Positions 1-12,275 of a stretch of DNA of 64,000 nt are shown piece after piece; the stretch's first letter is position 1; each line of letters starts with the position of its first letter. Made by a program: the position numbers and the translations under genes. The notes beneath the pieces were generated by a model that ran no database searches, had not been told where the DNA came from, and saw only the letters and a list, made by a program, of their open reading frames with translations. The stretch comes from Polyporus tsugae. Its lineage: Eukaryota > Basidiomycota > Agaricomycetes > Polyporales > Polyporaceae. The stretch lies in assembly GCA_024305745.1 (NCBI GenBank), contig JAHRBS010000014.1, forward strand, positions 503,501 to 567,500, given 5' to 3'.

Positions 1-1
1 G

Positions 2-736
2 GGCGGGAGCAGTATCCCGACGGCCCAAACGATACTCCTTACGGTGCGACGTTCAATTCCTATTCTATACAGCCAAGTCTTACTCTCGACCATAGGCGTC
101 GACGTCGCAACCCTCGTCCCGCTGACGGAAGTAGACTGGTTCAACGCAAACAAGATGTACCAGTACGTCCCAGACATTGAAAATGCTGCAAACATGGTCA
201 CGCTCCGTGTCGACATCCGCGACGTCTTTTACAAGCACGGCTTCGTATTCTACCCCGCCGGCGACGGCACCTACGTCGTGTATTTCCTCGATGCCGCGCA
301 CCTCGACTACGCAGCTGAGTTGCACTGCCGGCCGGTTAGCATGCATGTGGAGGTGTCCGACCAGTTCATCTACGCTAGCTTCGCCTACGCGGTGGTCAGC
401 CTCCCGCGCTGCGAGGATTTGTTCGACGCCGTCCCCCTCAGCGACGCTGCCCTGCGGGAACAGGCGAAGAGGGAACTGGCAGGTGAGTGTACACTCAGCG
501 CTGTGTTGGACACTCGTCTGTCGCTGACTGCGTCGTCGTGATCTCTTTCAGCCCACAACCTCGGACTCGACTTCGACGAACTCGTGCGGCAGGGGTACGG
601 CCCAGATCTGATGAAAATCTTCGAAACGGTCATGGAGCCCTCTGGAGGACTGGCCATCCTCGACGACCTCGACCCGGACGACCTGTCACCGGAAGCCCTG
701 GAGAGGGCTTTGAAGTCTAGGATAGGCGATGCCTAG
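2..736 (+). CDS. HNH-nuclease-type protein, 3' part (5' end outside window)
   Basis: The reading frame is open to the window edge, so the 5' end is missing. A 68-nt intron at about 482-549 (GTGAGT..CAG) joins AKRELA to HNLGLDFDELVRQGYG, and the protein ends KSRIGDA at 736. The central part (DVATLVPLTEVDWF, then ENAANMVTLRVDIRDVF and VFYPAGDG) has the layout of fungal HNH-endonuclease-like proteins, where a D-H-x-x-F motif follows an N-x-x-x-L-R core. The usual His of the HLVP-like motif is Thr here (ATLVP), and the expected D-x-H is D-I-R, so catalytic activity is doubtful. Such proteins are numerous and mostly uncharacterised in agaricomycetes. The family assignment is by motif recall; the exact function is unknown. 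Confidence 0.5.
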
Positions 737-1397
737 GACGTTGTCGTGTCCCGCCCCTGCCCGTTCACGGGAAGATACTTGGCCCTGCTTGTTGTCTCGG
801 CACTTCGTCGCCTCGGTCTCGGTCTCGTACCCGCAATCGTACTCGGACTCGGCCTTGAACCCTGCTTCGTCTGAAGTCCTGTACTGGTTTTCAAGTTCTG
901 GTTCCTCGTTCGACGTTCGCCTCCTTTGTCATGTAGAGCTGCTATTCGACTGCCGCCGGTTGCCTTGAATGTTCGCCTGCAATCACGATGCATCTGGAGA
1001 GATGCCATGTCCATGACGCTGCCTCCCGAGCGTTTCTCTTCGGCACTGCTTGTACGATACGAAACCTACGGGAGTATGTATAGCATGCATATGAGACTGT
1101 CTACTGCGTGACGTCTTCTCTGAACCCCTGGCGCGTCGCGTCTTCATCTTGCCGCTTGCGTTGCCTATGGCGAAGCGCGCCCCGCCTGTACCCTCGATCT
1201 CGAAGTCGAATTGAAGATGCGAGCACGCCTCGCGCCGACGCGTCCTTCAAGTGCGAGCTTCCGACAGTGCTAGTGAAACGCGGCTGGGGTGGCCACAGTG
1301 CAAGGCTACGCAGCGTCCAGCCTCCACATTCGGGCACGTCAACTTTGCATGAGCGTCCTCGCGAAGTACTATTACACACCGATAGGTCCTATACAAG
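737..1397. other. Intergenic, no gene seen
   Basis: This gap lies between the convergent 3' ends of the HNH-type gene and the glutathione transferase. Only short overlapping open frames without recognisable motifs are present. Nothing else is supported. Confidence 0.4.
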
Positions 1398-2299
1398 TTA
1401 CAGTTGCAAGTCCTCTCCAATGTCAACGACCTCGTACTTGTCGAATGCCTTCATGAACCGCCCCCACCTCCCATCGTCCCATGTTCTGATATCCGCCCAT
1501 TCCTGGCTGTCCTCGCCACAGCACTTCTTGAACCACATGAAGAACCCAGCCACAGTGATGTCGGCATAGGTGATCCCCACGCCGTCCCCCATGAAGAACA
1601 GCTTCTCCGTCCCGTCCATCTCCAGCCATTTGGCGACCTGCCGCACGCCCTCCTGGGTCTTCGCCCAGTGCTGCGCCCTCTTCTCGCTCCCGGGCTCGGA
1701 CTCCTCCGGCTTCCCGAGAATTTTGTCCCGCGTCCTCCGGAAGAACGGCCGGCTCCCTTCGCGGAGCACGCCGTACGCCGCCGGGCAAATGATATAGCCG
1801 AAGTTGTACGTCGGCCCAGGAAACACCGACCAGAACGCGTCCTCGAACGCGGCGATCAGCGCGTCCGAGTCGGACTGCGCGGGAATGAGCATGGGCCCGG
1901 TGTCACCCGGGTACGTCTTGTCGAGGTATCGCGCGATCGCGGCGGAGTCGGAGACGGTCGCGCCCGTGCCATTGGGGTCGTGGATGACGGGCAGGGTGTA
2001 CAAGGGCGAGCCGTCGCGGTTTTGCTCTGCGGCGGTCGCGCCGATCTTCTTGCAGAGGGGCTCGATGTCGGGGTATTCGACCCACACGGTCTTGTATGGG
2101 AGGCCCTTGATGTTCAGGGAATACCTGGCGGTGCACGGTAGTAGGCAGTGAGTACTAATACTATGTTTCTGCGCGAACGCAGCCCGACACGCTCATTCAT
2201 GAAATGCTCGCACCTAGTTTTCCAGGTATTTGGGGACCAAGCCACGCCTTTGGCGTTGCTGGGTATGTCGTAGAACACGATCGGCTCACCCATCTTCAA
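1398..2299 (-). CDS. Glutathione S-transferase, fungal GSTFuA-like
   Basis: Two exons (2299-2214 and 2124-1398) with a GTGCGA..CAG intron give a protein of about 270 residues. The N-terminal thioredoxin-like domain begins MKMGEPIVFYDIPSN, followed by WSPNTWKTR, YSLNIKGLPYKTVWVEYPDIE and a glutathione-contacting VSDSAAIARYLDKTYP stretch. A helical C-terminal domain follows (AFEDAFWSVFPGPTY to the end). The WSPNTWKTR plus VEYPDIE signature is typical of basidiomycete GSTFuA enzymes, which are expanded in wood-rotting fungi and bind or conjugate wood-derived and xenobiotic phenolics. A TATA-like element on the minus strand at 2359-2367 lies about 60 bp before the ATG. The gene neighbours a P450 and a UDP-glycosyltransferase. 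Class assignment is from recalled family signatures. Confidence 0.85.
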
Positions 2300-2978
2300 G
2301 GTTGGGCGGTGACAGCGAGGGGAGACCTTGGGCAGTCAGTTGCCAGTGCACGTCATCCATATAAATAGTGACTACGACCCGACTGCAGACCACAGCCATC
2401 CAATCATAAGTGGTATCCACTATCACGCAGATGCAATAGTGCAGCAGTTAAGTTGCAGTCAGGCGACCTCGAACCAGTGAAGCGAGTAGCCTGTATCCGC
2501 AGAAAGGCCGCCCGCTCGGATCGAATGTACGCCGAAGTCGATTTACAATCCGTTAGCGCCACACTGGAAGGCACCTTACCAGCGAAAATATGGCTCGTGT
2601 CCAAGGGGTTCTCAGATGGCCACAGAAATTGGAAGGAGTGTTGAAGATCTCTGCTAGGACGCGAAGCATTAGCACACGAGTACGTTCCTCCTCACGACAA
2701 CTTTACCACTTCGGTGCTCACTCGGAGTCAGCGGGCGCGCCTTTTGGTTGTAAGTACGTGAAGTAAGTAGACCACTCTTGAGAACAGCCGGACCCTTGAG
2801 AATAACCGGAGACAGCGCGACCTACAGGTCTTCGCGAAACGTGAATACCCGTGGCGCCGCAGTGCTCGACATCTTCGTTGGGGCCTCCAGGCCGATGCTG
2901 CTCAAGTTGTACCATCGAACGGCGTGATAGCTCGAATCGATCCAGCACGAAGTTCTATGTATCAGGAAAGAGCGGGCT
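2300..2978. other. Intergenic; GST promoter and P450 3' flank
   Basis: Contains the minus-strand TATA-like element at about 2359-2367 that serves the GST. The remaining short ORFs on both strands show no motif. No RNA gene was seen. Confidence 0.4.
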
Positions 2979-5171
2979 CTACATATGCTCAAGGAGTGCA
3001 GCGTGCGCCTCCGAGCGGAAACGAACGTGGCACGGGAACGGCCGCGGCTCCCTGCAAAACACACCAGTGCAAGTCAACGTCGGCACTCGATCGCTCCCCG
3101 GGAAGCAAACGGACTTGACTTACGTGACGAAAGAACTAACATAGTCCTCCTTGACCTCGATCTCCCTCCCCTCACCATCCTTTGCGGGACAGATCTCGGC
3201 GCACATCAGCACGGTCGCGATCGTGATCCACATCGTGTCGTACGCCATGTGTCTGCCGGGGCACGCGCGGCGCCCGAACCCGAACGCGACGTCTTGGGGG
3301 TCGAGGATATCGGGGTTGGGCACGCCATTCTTGAGGAACCGGTCGGGAGCGAAGGTGTGCGGGTCGGAATAGACCTTGTCGTCGTGCAGGATCGACCTGA
3401 GGAGTCGCGGTCACGTCAGGTACAACGGTTTGTGCCCAGCGAGGGGGGGTGGGCTTACCAGATGTTGACAATCACGAGAGAGTCCCTCTCCAAGTAATGC
3501 CCGTTATAGGTGTCGTCCTCTCGTAGCTTACGGGGAAAACCTAAAGGTTCAAACGTAACGATTGATAAGTAGTTCGGCCACATGTATGTGAAGACCTACC
3601 AAGGCGCACGATAGGCTGCCAGCGGAGCAGCTCTTTGATCAGGGCGTCGATGTAAGGCACAGAGCCGAAGTCCTCGAACGTTGGGAAGCGGTGGGCGCCC
3701 AGTGCTGCCTCGAGCTCGTGTCTTGCGCATGCCTGGACGTCAGGGTGGAGAAGCATCGCGAGGAAGAACGAGTGCATGACGGCGGCAATCTGTGTGGCGG
3801 GTCCGAGTTAACACGCGCCTGGAGGCAGAATAGGAAGCACGACAGACCGTTTCGGCACCTCCTGAGCACATGGGCGAACAGCGTGAGTCAAATCGCACGC
3901 ATCGAACGCGAGGAGAAGAGGACGGACCCATGTACATAGACGCCGTAGCCTTCTTCGCGCTGCGTACGGTAGCTTCGTCTGTGCCATACGTCTCGGCCAG
4001 CGCCTTCGCCATACACCCGTCTGCCTTTCCCAACTCCTGTTCAGAACGCTCAGCACATATGCTGCCGGGGAGTCGACCCCAAGACGAACCTCGCGCCGCA
4101 CGTAGTTGGCATACGGAACGTGCAGCTGGCGGGTGGCCACTTTGTGCCATATGGCCGCCTGTTGCTTGAAACCAGCGCCGGGAAAGCATACCGGTATGTA
4201 TCTGACTGTGTACTGTGCGTCAGTAGGGGGAGGGTGCACATCACTAGGAATGAGAACACACGCAAGGGAAAGAAATCGACGAGAGGGAAGCCCATCGCGC
4301 ACTTGCTAACAGCCTCGTGGCCAGCTTCCGCGAGCTCAATGAAGGGGTCGTGCTCGGGGAGCACTTTGATGCCGTACGTGACCTGCATGATATTCGCGCC
4401 TGTCATGCTACAGAACAATGAGTATTGCGTTCAGCGAGCCCGGAAGCCGACTAGTAAGCGCTTACTGCTTCAAATGGAAAGGTACGCGAGCGACAGATTC
4501 CTTTGTCAACTGACGGACGAATTCGTGTGCGTGCTGTGCGAGAATGGGCCGGTACTTCTTGGAGGCCGTCGCGTGGAACTCGTGATGCGTCATTTTCCGG
4601 CAGACACGCCAGTCCTCGCCATAGTCCATGGAGCCAAAACTCCATCCAAAGCCAGCTCTGTCAGCGAACACTCAGTAGCGTGGACGAAAGGAGAGAGAGG
4701 AGGACGTGCACTAACAATTCATTCAACATGATCATGCGCGGTCTGACATTGAAAGACGGGTGAGCGTTCATTCTATCAATGGCAAACTTGGATGAATGAA
4801 GGACTAACCTGCCCGAGTATATTGCCGACCGTCTATCGAGAAGCTCCTTGGCAGCCTCGAGCGTGTCCAGCACAACGATGTTAGATCCGAGGGCGTTCAA
4901 GTGGATGATGTCAGAGTCTGCATGAGAGCGTGAGCCGATATTCGTATCGATATCCGGTTGGACACTTACTGTGCTCGCGACACCAATCGTGGTACTTCAA
5001 CCATGGGTACTCGTGTGGTGCCGGGATATCACGCACGTTTCCGACAAGAGGAAGACCCGGTGGACCAGGAGGATGACGTCCACGCAGCTTGGACCGATAG
5101 TAGGATAGGAGGAGTCGAGGGAGGAGCACGAGACAGAACGCCCCGGCGATAATGCTAGCGACAGAAGCCAT
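2979..5171 (-). CDS. Cytochrome P450 monooxygenase
   Basis: An intron-rich gene starting MASVASIIAGAFCLVLLP, a single membrane anchor, then the proline hinge HPPGPPGLPLVGN. Downstream are MDYGEDWRVCRKM (C-helix region), FPGAGFKQQAAIWHK, the I-helix SMYMGGAETIAAVMHSFF (joined across two short introns), K-helix KELLRW (ExxR) and the haem loop FGFGRRACPGRH with the Cys ligand. The last exon (PRPFPCHVRFRSEAH) follows an intron with a GTAAGT donor at about 3122, ending at 2979. One junction near 4040-4085 needs a 41-nt intron or hides a frameshift. The start at 5171 lies about 50 bp after a TATATA element at 5217-5227; a longer in-frame start at 5258 would place TATA inside the gene. It resembles fungal P450s annotated as O-methylsterigmatocystin-oxidoreductase-like; the substrate cannot be told. 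Confidence 0.87.
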
Positions 5172-5216
5172 TGGGTTTCGGGTGCAAGGTCTGAGGAAGC
5201 GGCCTCCAAGGGGTGG

Positions 5217-5227
5217 CATATATACGA
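5217..5227 (-). promoter_or_regulatory. TATA element of the P450 gene
   Basis: The minus strand reads TATATA about 50 bp upstream of the chosen P450 ATG (5171). No other core-promoter motif is claimed. Confidence 0.45.
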
Positions 5228-6767
5228 GTTCTAGGTGACTTTCTGTGAGGCTCGCCATATGAAACGCAGGCGCTAATTGTGCGCTGGATAGAAGCTTGTC
5301 CGGGGGTTCCGTTAGCGGTTGTGGTCAAGTTAGGTTGGGCGACCCCATAGTGGCGGACCTGGACGTAAGTCTAGAGACGTAATTTGCAATACCTGGGTGA
5401 AGCACTGAACAAGGCACCCGAGTGGGGGAGGGAAGAGGACATACATGGGTACGAAGCTTGCCGGGCGGTCCTGCGACCGGCAAGAGAACGCTTGCGGCTT
5501 GCGGTTGACTTGCATCCGGGCGGTTCGGGGTGAACCTGCCAGTGGTCAGCGCTGTGCAAGGGGCCACAAAACCCTATCACGGTGTTCATCTTGTGGACGT
5601 TGAATCCACCCATACTGCTGCAGCTCCAGATGAAGGCTGAGACGAAACACAGACCATTGGACGGCTGATAATAACCCCGGTGTCAAGCCGCAGCTGCTAC
5701 GCTAATTGAGGGGGCGTGTTCTTCAGATGGATTGTGGAGTAGCCAGGGAGTACGCTGATTCTGCGTAACTGGAAGGTATAACCGTGATACCGAGTACAAG
5801 CATGCCAGCCTGCAGCCTGCACTGGCAGTGGAGAACGGAGAACGGACAGCAGTGGGAATCGCAGATCTCGTGCGCTAGGGGGAGACAGCCGAGGGCTTCT
5901 TCCTGGCAAACCGAAAGCGGGCACAAGCCGCTTTGTCTAAAGGAGAAGGCATGCGGGGGGGACGATGTCGGCGACACCTCCGTGAGGGGGGCGTAGAATG
6001 TGTGGGTGGTGGGGGATTGGGAACTGGTCGACAGCCTGGGCGAACACTGTCGACACTGGCCGAAAGACGGAGCGGAATACCAGGTGCACGGGTGCTATAG
6101 AAGACGGGCCAGCCGCGCGCAATGGTAATCGTTCCTGGCGATATGGGTTTCTCTTGGACCGGTGGTAACTTCATGGTGGACTGAAATCCTCGCTATGTAG
6201 CAGTACTGTAGCGGTAGGCATCGCCGTGGCAGTTGCAGTGTAGCGGCGTTGTTAATAGTATCTCCGAGGTGACAGGTAAGCGCCTGTCCACCACGTGGTT
6301 GCGATGGTTTGTTTGTGTCTGTTAGGATCACAAGCCCTTGCCCGGGCTTTCGTTTCTTCCGAAATTAACTTGCCCACAGTCCACCGTTGTTGCTTTACCT
6401 CATTCGTGCCACTGTAGCAGCAACTCAAGGAGGCGTAATTTCGGTTCATGTAATACGATCAGTCAACGGTGTAGTCGACGCCACGAAAGCAGCCAGAGGC
6501 TAGTAAGAGAAGCTTTAGGCTACTTCTCTTTTCTAGCATTCAAACTACTCACATTAGGCTGTCGAAGATACTCAATCACATCGAAAATTCCGATGATCAC
6601 ATTGTTTCTAGCGGAGGTATTAGCTGTTCTATACGATGAGGCGAGTTCGCCACTGGCCGATCCACGTGCCACAGTATTACCGTTTACTCCATTTGGGGTG
6701 AAGTCAAAGGTGACTTCATCCTACGCTCCTATCACCTAACTTGCATCTTGTAGCTCACTCAGACAAC
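5228..6767. other. Divergent intergenic region between P450 and UGT
   Basis: About 1.5 kb separates two divergently transcribed genes, long for this compact genome. Open frames here lack motifs. It could hold a shared regulatory region for the P450 and the glycosyltransferase; that is inference from arrangement only. Confidence 0.4.
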
Positions 6768-8933
6768 ATGGCCTACTCTAGGACCCATATCATTGCGTTC
6801 ACCTATCAAGCGTGGGGTATGTGTGTCTTCATTTGCTACCTCGCTGTGTACGGAAGACGCTAACGCAACCCGCCGGCAGGACGCGTCCGCCCGTTGATCA
6901 ACCTGGCTGCGCGTCTGGTCAAGCTATGTTCCATAGACGTGACGATTCTCATTGCAAACTCCTTCTACGAACGTGTTCGAGCAGAGTTAGCACGCGGCTT
7001 TGAGCCCGGCGAAGACGACTTGATAGAGCACGTCCGGTAAGCAGCGCGCCCCCTCGGAAATTTCAAACTCGAATGCATGATCTCATTTGTGACAGAATCA
7101 TATCATACGGAGATGTCCAGGGCCCAAGCATCAGGTCCGACGAAGGCGACGCGCTCTTTGAGGTCGCTTGGAAGTCTATCGTGTCCGAGCAGGAGTTCGT
7201 TTGTGCATACACTGGCATCCGCTACGCGCCCCTAATCAAACCTAAAGCAGTCGTCTTGGATGTGCGTAGTACGACTCTCTTTCATGCATATGAAGCTGAC
7301 AAACGCAAGTTTAGTTGTTCGCGGTGGACCCCTTCCGTTCGGTTAAAGCCATCAGCGGAGAGAGCGTCAAGGTGTACGCCTGGGAGCCGAGCTTGGTGTC
7401 GTCCATCTTTCATTTGTTTGGCCCCGAAAAGCTTGGTGGGAGGGGAAACGCGCGCGTGATAGCAGAGGGCGAAGCACGTCGTACCGGACAATCGTATCAG
7501 GATGTCGTATTGGAGGTGCGTCCCCCGTCACTGAAAGCTACGCAACGTTCACTGGGTATATTCAGATGTTCTTCCATCCTGCAGGCCGTGTCGTCCGCGT
7601 GCCTGCGATGCCCCCTATGTACGACTACGAGTACTGGCCACAAGACGTGAGTCGCTCTTCATACCAGGATGATATGCGAGCTTTATCGTAGCCCATGTCC
7701 AGTTCCACATGCCCGATGACGCCTGGACGAAAATCTTTCCGCATGTCTATGAGTATGGTGCACTCCAAGCCGCTCGCTTCTCCAGCTGTTCAACGCATAT
7801 TTTTAGGACGCTCGAAGCTGTCGACGGCATCCTCCTCGTGACGCCGGAATCATACGAGCCTGAGGCAGTTGCTGCCATGAAGGAATGGTTCGCGGAGACA
7901 GGGCGCCCAGCGTATGTATGCGGACCGTCGCTTCCCTCGGCATCCAAGGCGATGGCTACGATGTACGAAATGGACGAATCGGATAGCTCCAAGGAGGTCA
8001 AGGGGTTCCTGGATGCCACACTCGCACGCTCCGGAGAAAACTCTCTTCTCTACGTAAGTTGACCGGCGTTTCCACACGATGATCATGACATCGCACGTTT
8101 CCTGACCTTCGTGACAGATATCGTTCGGGTCTCTCTTTTGGCCGGTGAAGAATCCGGAAGCACTGTGGGCGGTTCTCGACGTCATTATGGAGCGTGGCGT
8201 GCCTTTTGTAAGTGCAAGCCTCTCGTTCATAGCTCAACAATGTTCACCGGATGCGACAGATCCTCAGCCAAGGATCGCCGCTTGCAGTTATCCCGGACGA
8301 CATGAAAGCAAAAGTGAAGGCCTATGGACAGGGCCTCTTGACGTCATGGACGCCTCAGCAACTTATTCTCGATCACCCGGTAATGGCTTTCGCGGCAATC
8401 GCAGCGAGACGTTTCAAATTGACCACACATCGACGTCATAGGCTACGGGCTTGTTCCTCAACCATGGCGGCCACAACAGCGTCATCGAGGCCATTTGCGC
8501 CGGCGTTCCTCAGTGAGCCGACTCGTCCTTCTCCCTGCGGTCCTTCAGGATTCATCCTTGGATATGTAGGATCGTCTGGCCCTTCGGTTCCGACCAGCCC
8601 CTCAACGCTATCATCGTATCCGAGAAGCTTCAAATCGGCTACGAGCTACTCGAAGTGCGGAGTGGTAACGGCCTCAAACCGATCTGTCGCAACGGCCGCG
8701 TCCCTACCGGGACCGTCGACGCCGTGAAGGCGGAGATGCGCTCGGTGCTCGGAAAAGCGTTTAGCGATGACGGAAAGAAGAAGCGGGCGAGGCTCGCGCA
8801 GGTGAAGAAGGCCGTCCTCGCGGAATGGGAGGATGGCGGTGCGTCCAAGCGCGACGTGGTCGCTTTCCTTGACTGCCTGCCGCTGGCTTTGCCGTGCTTG
8901 GACTACTCTCCGGGACTCCCTTGCTTTTTCTAG
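6768..8933 (+). CDS. UDP-glycosyltransferase (GT1 family)
   Basis: The start ATG at 6768 gives MAYSRTHIIAFTYQAWG, whose exon ends at GTATGT. The next exon begins RVRPLINLAARLVKL, which is the usual GT1 N-terminal acceptor-domain start. Later exons give IISYGDVQGPSIRSDEGDA, FHMPDDAWTKIFPHVYE and DGILLVTPESYEPEAV. The C-terminal half has NSLLYISFGSLFWP, then LLTSWTPQQLILDHPATGLF, LNHGGHNSVIEAICAGVP and WPFGSDQPLNA. These form the nucleotide-sugar-binding region, with the HGGxxS and PxxxDQ elements in place. It ends CLDYSPGLPCFF at 8933. It should transfer a sugar from UDP-sugar to a small lipophilic acceptor, in the cytosol or on a membrane. It diverges from the P450. At least seven short introns are needed. 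Confidence 0.87.
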
Positions 8934-9339
8934 TTTGGTACGTGTGTGTTACGTCAGTCAATGAATGGCTCTCTCTTCTGGCTGATCTCTATTGTTCACC
9001 TGTGCTCGTGCAGCTCCGCTGCTTGCACACCAACGAGGGCACCAGCGCAGGGCCGGTCCTGGATCCATAGTGTACAACTCATTGACATCTAACACGTTAC
9101 ACGAGTACTGCGCACACACCAGGACATCAAGGCAGCGACAATTGAGTGCAAAACTGAGCCGTGGCAGATAGAAATCTGGAGTAGCCCTAATACCGTCCAT
9201 CGTCCATCAACGCCCGCACCCTCGACGACAGGTTGGACCTCTTGTGGCTCAGTCACGGTGCCCGCCGAAAGTGCTACCGAGCGCGTCCGCACGATTCGGT
9301 CCAAATATACCTCAATCACGAGCCTACCCGTATCCGCCG
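8934..9339. other. Intergenic, no gene seen
   Basis: Three-prime flank of the glycosyltransferase. No motif-bearing frame, RNA gene or repeat is visible before the duplicated block begins near 9.35 kb. Confidence 0.4.
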
Positions 9340-10070
9340 CGCCTGGCTATCGTGACTCTGCAGCCTCCGGAAGCCTGCCGCGTTTTCGGCGCGACCCTAC
9401 GATGAAGGACACTTCGAAGGACGGCTGCTCGGGACAATGCATCCCCTTCTCTCTATCTCTGCGCTCCGCAACATCGTCCCTAGATCTCCCAGCGACTTCG
9501 ATCTCAGCGCCTGCACATCCTCCGACCTGCGCGCCATCATGGAGCTTCGGTGCGTGCTGGAGGTGTTGCGCCTCCACCTCACGGCCGTTGAATGACTCGG
9601 AAGGTCTCAGCGCCCTACACGGCCGCAGGTTTAGTCGTCGATGAGAACGGGCATAGGGACCGCCCCCCTATGGTAGCCGGCTCGATATGATCGCGCACTT
9701 CGCGCACCCGCTGGGGGGGGTCATCTCTGAGTTTTGGTCGGAGTGCTTATTATGCAAGAAGGTCAGGCTGTCGTGATGCAGAGCGCTTCCCAGGGCGACG
9801 TACACTTCCGTTCGGGTATGCCGCGTGCGCGCGATATCTTACTGTCGGCGGTAAGCAAAGCTTCAATGATTTTCTACGGTCCATAAATTTCGAAGAAATA
9901 CATGATGGTCAAACAATGAGGGAGAAAGAAAGGCTGTTTGCATCTGGTGCCCGATGTTCGCCCATGTGAGGACCTTGTGTTACTTCGACCGCGCTCGCCG
10001 ATGGTACGGTAGACTGGGCCGATGTCAGTGCGTGGTTAATCGAGATCTTGACCGAGACCGTCCATGGAAT
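9340..10070. repeat. Relic segment shared (inverted) with 48.06-48.74 kb
   Basis: Several stretches match the reverse complement of 48060-48740. Examples are GAGCGCTTCCCAGG near 9781 versus CCTGGGAAGCGCTC near 48350, GCAAGAAGGTCAGGCTGT near 9755, and AACGGGCATAG near 9645. Translated fragments also match (ACTSSDLRAIMEL here, ACTPSDLRVIVEL in the other copy). The original gene is not recognisable in either copy; both have stops and indels. It marks the outer end of the inverted duplication. Confidence 0.6.
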
Positions 10071-10074
10071 AATA

Positions 10075-11776
10075 TCACTGTATTTCGGGGGGCAAATACA
10101 CGTCGACTGTAAGTGATGAAAATTGCAGCCTCAGGTTTCGCAGTTCCATCACTTGGAAATCCATAGGTCGCTCACCTCTTCTTCCGTATTGCTGCACTTT
10201 GTGGACAACGTTAACGTTAACTTGCGGCAACCCGGCTGCTTTGAGCCTGGGCAATGGCGTCGGTCTAGGCTCCTTCAGTTTGAGGGGCTTGTTCCTTGCA
10301 TATGGCCCGACTTCCTCAAGAACGTGCAGCTCGACCCTCTGTAGGTGGGGAAACCTGCCCCCTGCGCCAGACGGAGCTGAGAGCAGGCGGTCGACAGCTT
10401 CAAGACCCGCGGCACCGTCACAGAAGTGCTTCCAAGGCCGCCACATAGATACACCGATGTGCATGGCAAATGCACAGAGAGTCGGGGGCAGGTTCAACGC
10501 GATGATGGGCTCGAATGTCTCGTGGTGGCCGACGTAGTCGGTCCAGTACCAGTGGTTGACATGGTATGTGAACCTGACGCGGAAGCACTGGAGTCGCGTG
10601 CAGTGCGCGACCGCGGCTCCGAGGGTAGAGAAGACCGTTCCTACCCCTATCAAACACGTCCGTAAGCACAACTTCTGGCCATTCCGTAGCATACACTGAC
10701 GTACGCACCGTCCGCGTACACACTGTGCGTCGTGTCCACCGAAGGTCCAAAAAGGAGAAGCGGCGATATGTCGATGCTGATGCTCCGCAAGACTTGGGCC
10801 GCACCGGATCGGAGAAACTGCCCGAGCTTGGTGAACTCCTGTGCGGTCCAGACTTTGATGCCCAGCGCACGAAGGTTGCCGGGAATCAAAATGGACTGGA
10901 AAGACTGGTAGTACTCCTCGAGGTCATGCGTCATATATATATCGAGCACCAAATCCTGAATCGCGAAGGATGCTAATGGGGTCGATGGATGGATGGGTGA
11001 CGGGGGCCGTTGGGAAGTCTGGACGATCGATGACTTGATCCTTATGACCAAAGTGTGGACAGAAAAAAGAGAAAGGAGGTCCGGGAGGACACGCGTGACA
11101 CCAAGGCAGCTGTCGAAGGACAATTGCTGGAGCGAGCCTTGGACAGGAGGCCGTTGCCATTGTGCCGGGCGTTGACTTAGCAGTGGAGGGTACATGATGT
11201 TGTCGTAGCCCACGAGGGAGAGATATCGTAAATTGGCGAGCCCGAGGACTCCAGGAAGCGTCGATGCCAGGGACTGAACGTCGAACGGGGCCCATGATAA
11301 CTGGTGGCATGTTTTGCACCACGCGTCCTCGGACTCGGTGATCCCGATGAAACGCACATGCTTCACATATAATGCGAGTCCAGGATCTGCGCAGAGAAGC
11401 TGGGACAAGGGTCCGCGATGATAGGAACAGACGGGTACGACGGCAAAGAAGTGAAGGCGAGCGATATCGTGCCAACGCGTACAGACCCGCATACAGCTCG
11501 AGAGCGTGTTGTGGTCCGAAAACGCCAGCAGTTCGAATATGGCGTGAAGCAACTCAGGCGGGAGTAGGTTGATGGACCCAGACAGTTTGTGGGTTGGCCA
11601 TATAGCTGCGACGATGACCCGGAGAATGCGAGTTGGCCTTGGAACACAATGTAAGCATGACTCAGGAGGTAGGATAGGTATGGTACTACAGTAGGTTCAA
11701 CTCACCGGTATCGAGCCTTCCATCGCCATGCTCGCTCCTTTCCTAGCGTGAACAGTGAGACGATGGGTCCAGGCAT
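10075..11776 (-). CDS. F-box / leucine-rich repeat-like protein (intact copy)
   Basis: The F-box region reads INLLPPELLHAIFELLAFSDHN then MRVCTRWHDIARLHFF, the standard agaricomycete F-box start. A leucine-rich body follows (LANLRYLSLVGYDN, VLPDLLSLFSVHTLVIRI, LRALGIKV, VLRSISIDISPLLLFGP). After an intron at about 10650-10715 it continues AVAHCTRLQCFRVRF to the end LPPEIQ at 10075. No ATG lies in frame just before the F-box. An upstream exon starting at 11776 (MPGPIVSLFTLGKERAWRW) splices in phase across GTGAGT..AAG, and the same frame is kept in the copy at 46440. Such proteins are presumed substrate adaptors of SCF ubiquitin ligases; the target is unknown. It is the intact relative of the broken gene at 46.4-48.1 kb. 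Confidence 0.75.
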
Positions 11777-12275
11777 CTGCCAGTGAGATGTGAGAACTGT
11801 GAGAGTTGGCAACAAGACAAGTCAGGGGCACCCTGTAATGCCGTCCGACGAGTGAGGAGCAGGGGCGAGAGGGGCGAGGGGCGAGGGGAGCCTGAGGACG
11901 AGCAAGGCAAGCAAGACAGTGTGTTGGTCTACATAGTACATACAAATGGTCCTTATATGCTCGGGAATGATAATGATGTAGCTACACTGCGGGACCAGAG
12001 AAAGAACGAGATGCGAAGTGGAAACTTGAAAGAAGGGATACGAGAGCGGGACCAAGCCGGGAGAATGCGCATATGCGGAAGTCCGGGAGAGACGTATCCG
12101 CAGGCTCGACAGCGTTCAACATCAGAAAGTTGTTCATGTCGCCCCCTATCGAGCTATGATAATGTCACATGTGGAGAGTTTAAAAAAGAGAATACGTTGC
12201 GGGGGTAGTACAGAGTACAGGAAGAACGGCGGGCAATTCACCGAGCAAGAACAAATAAAAGTGAGGTTCGAGAAC
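11777..12275. other. Intergenic between F-box gene and U6
   Basis: Conserved with 46056-46439 in inverted orientation, for example AGCGGGACCAAGCCGGGAG-like and CTTGAAAGAAGGGATACGAG blocks. It therefore belongs to the duplicated unit. No ORF with recognisable motifs was found. Confidence 0.5.

Noticed and set aside
1404..2141. 245-codon plus-strand ORF
   Set aside because: Antisense shadow of the glutathione transferase gene.
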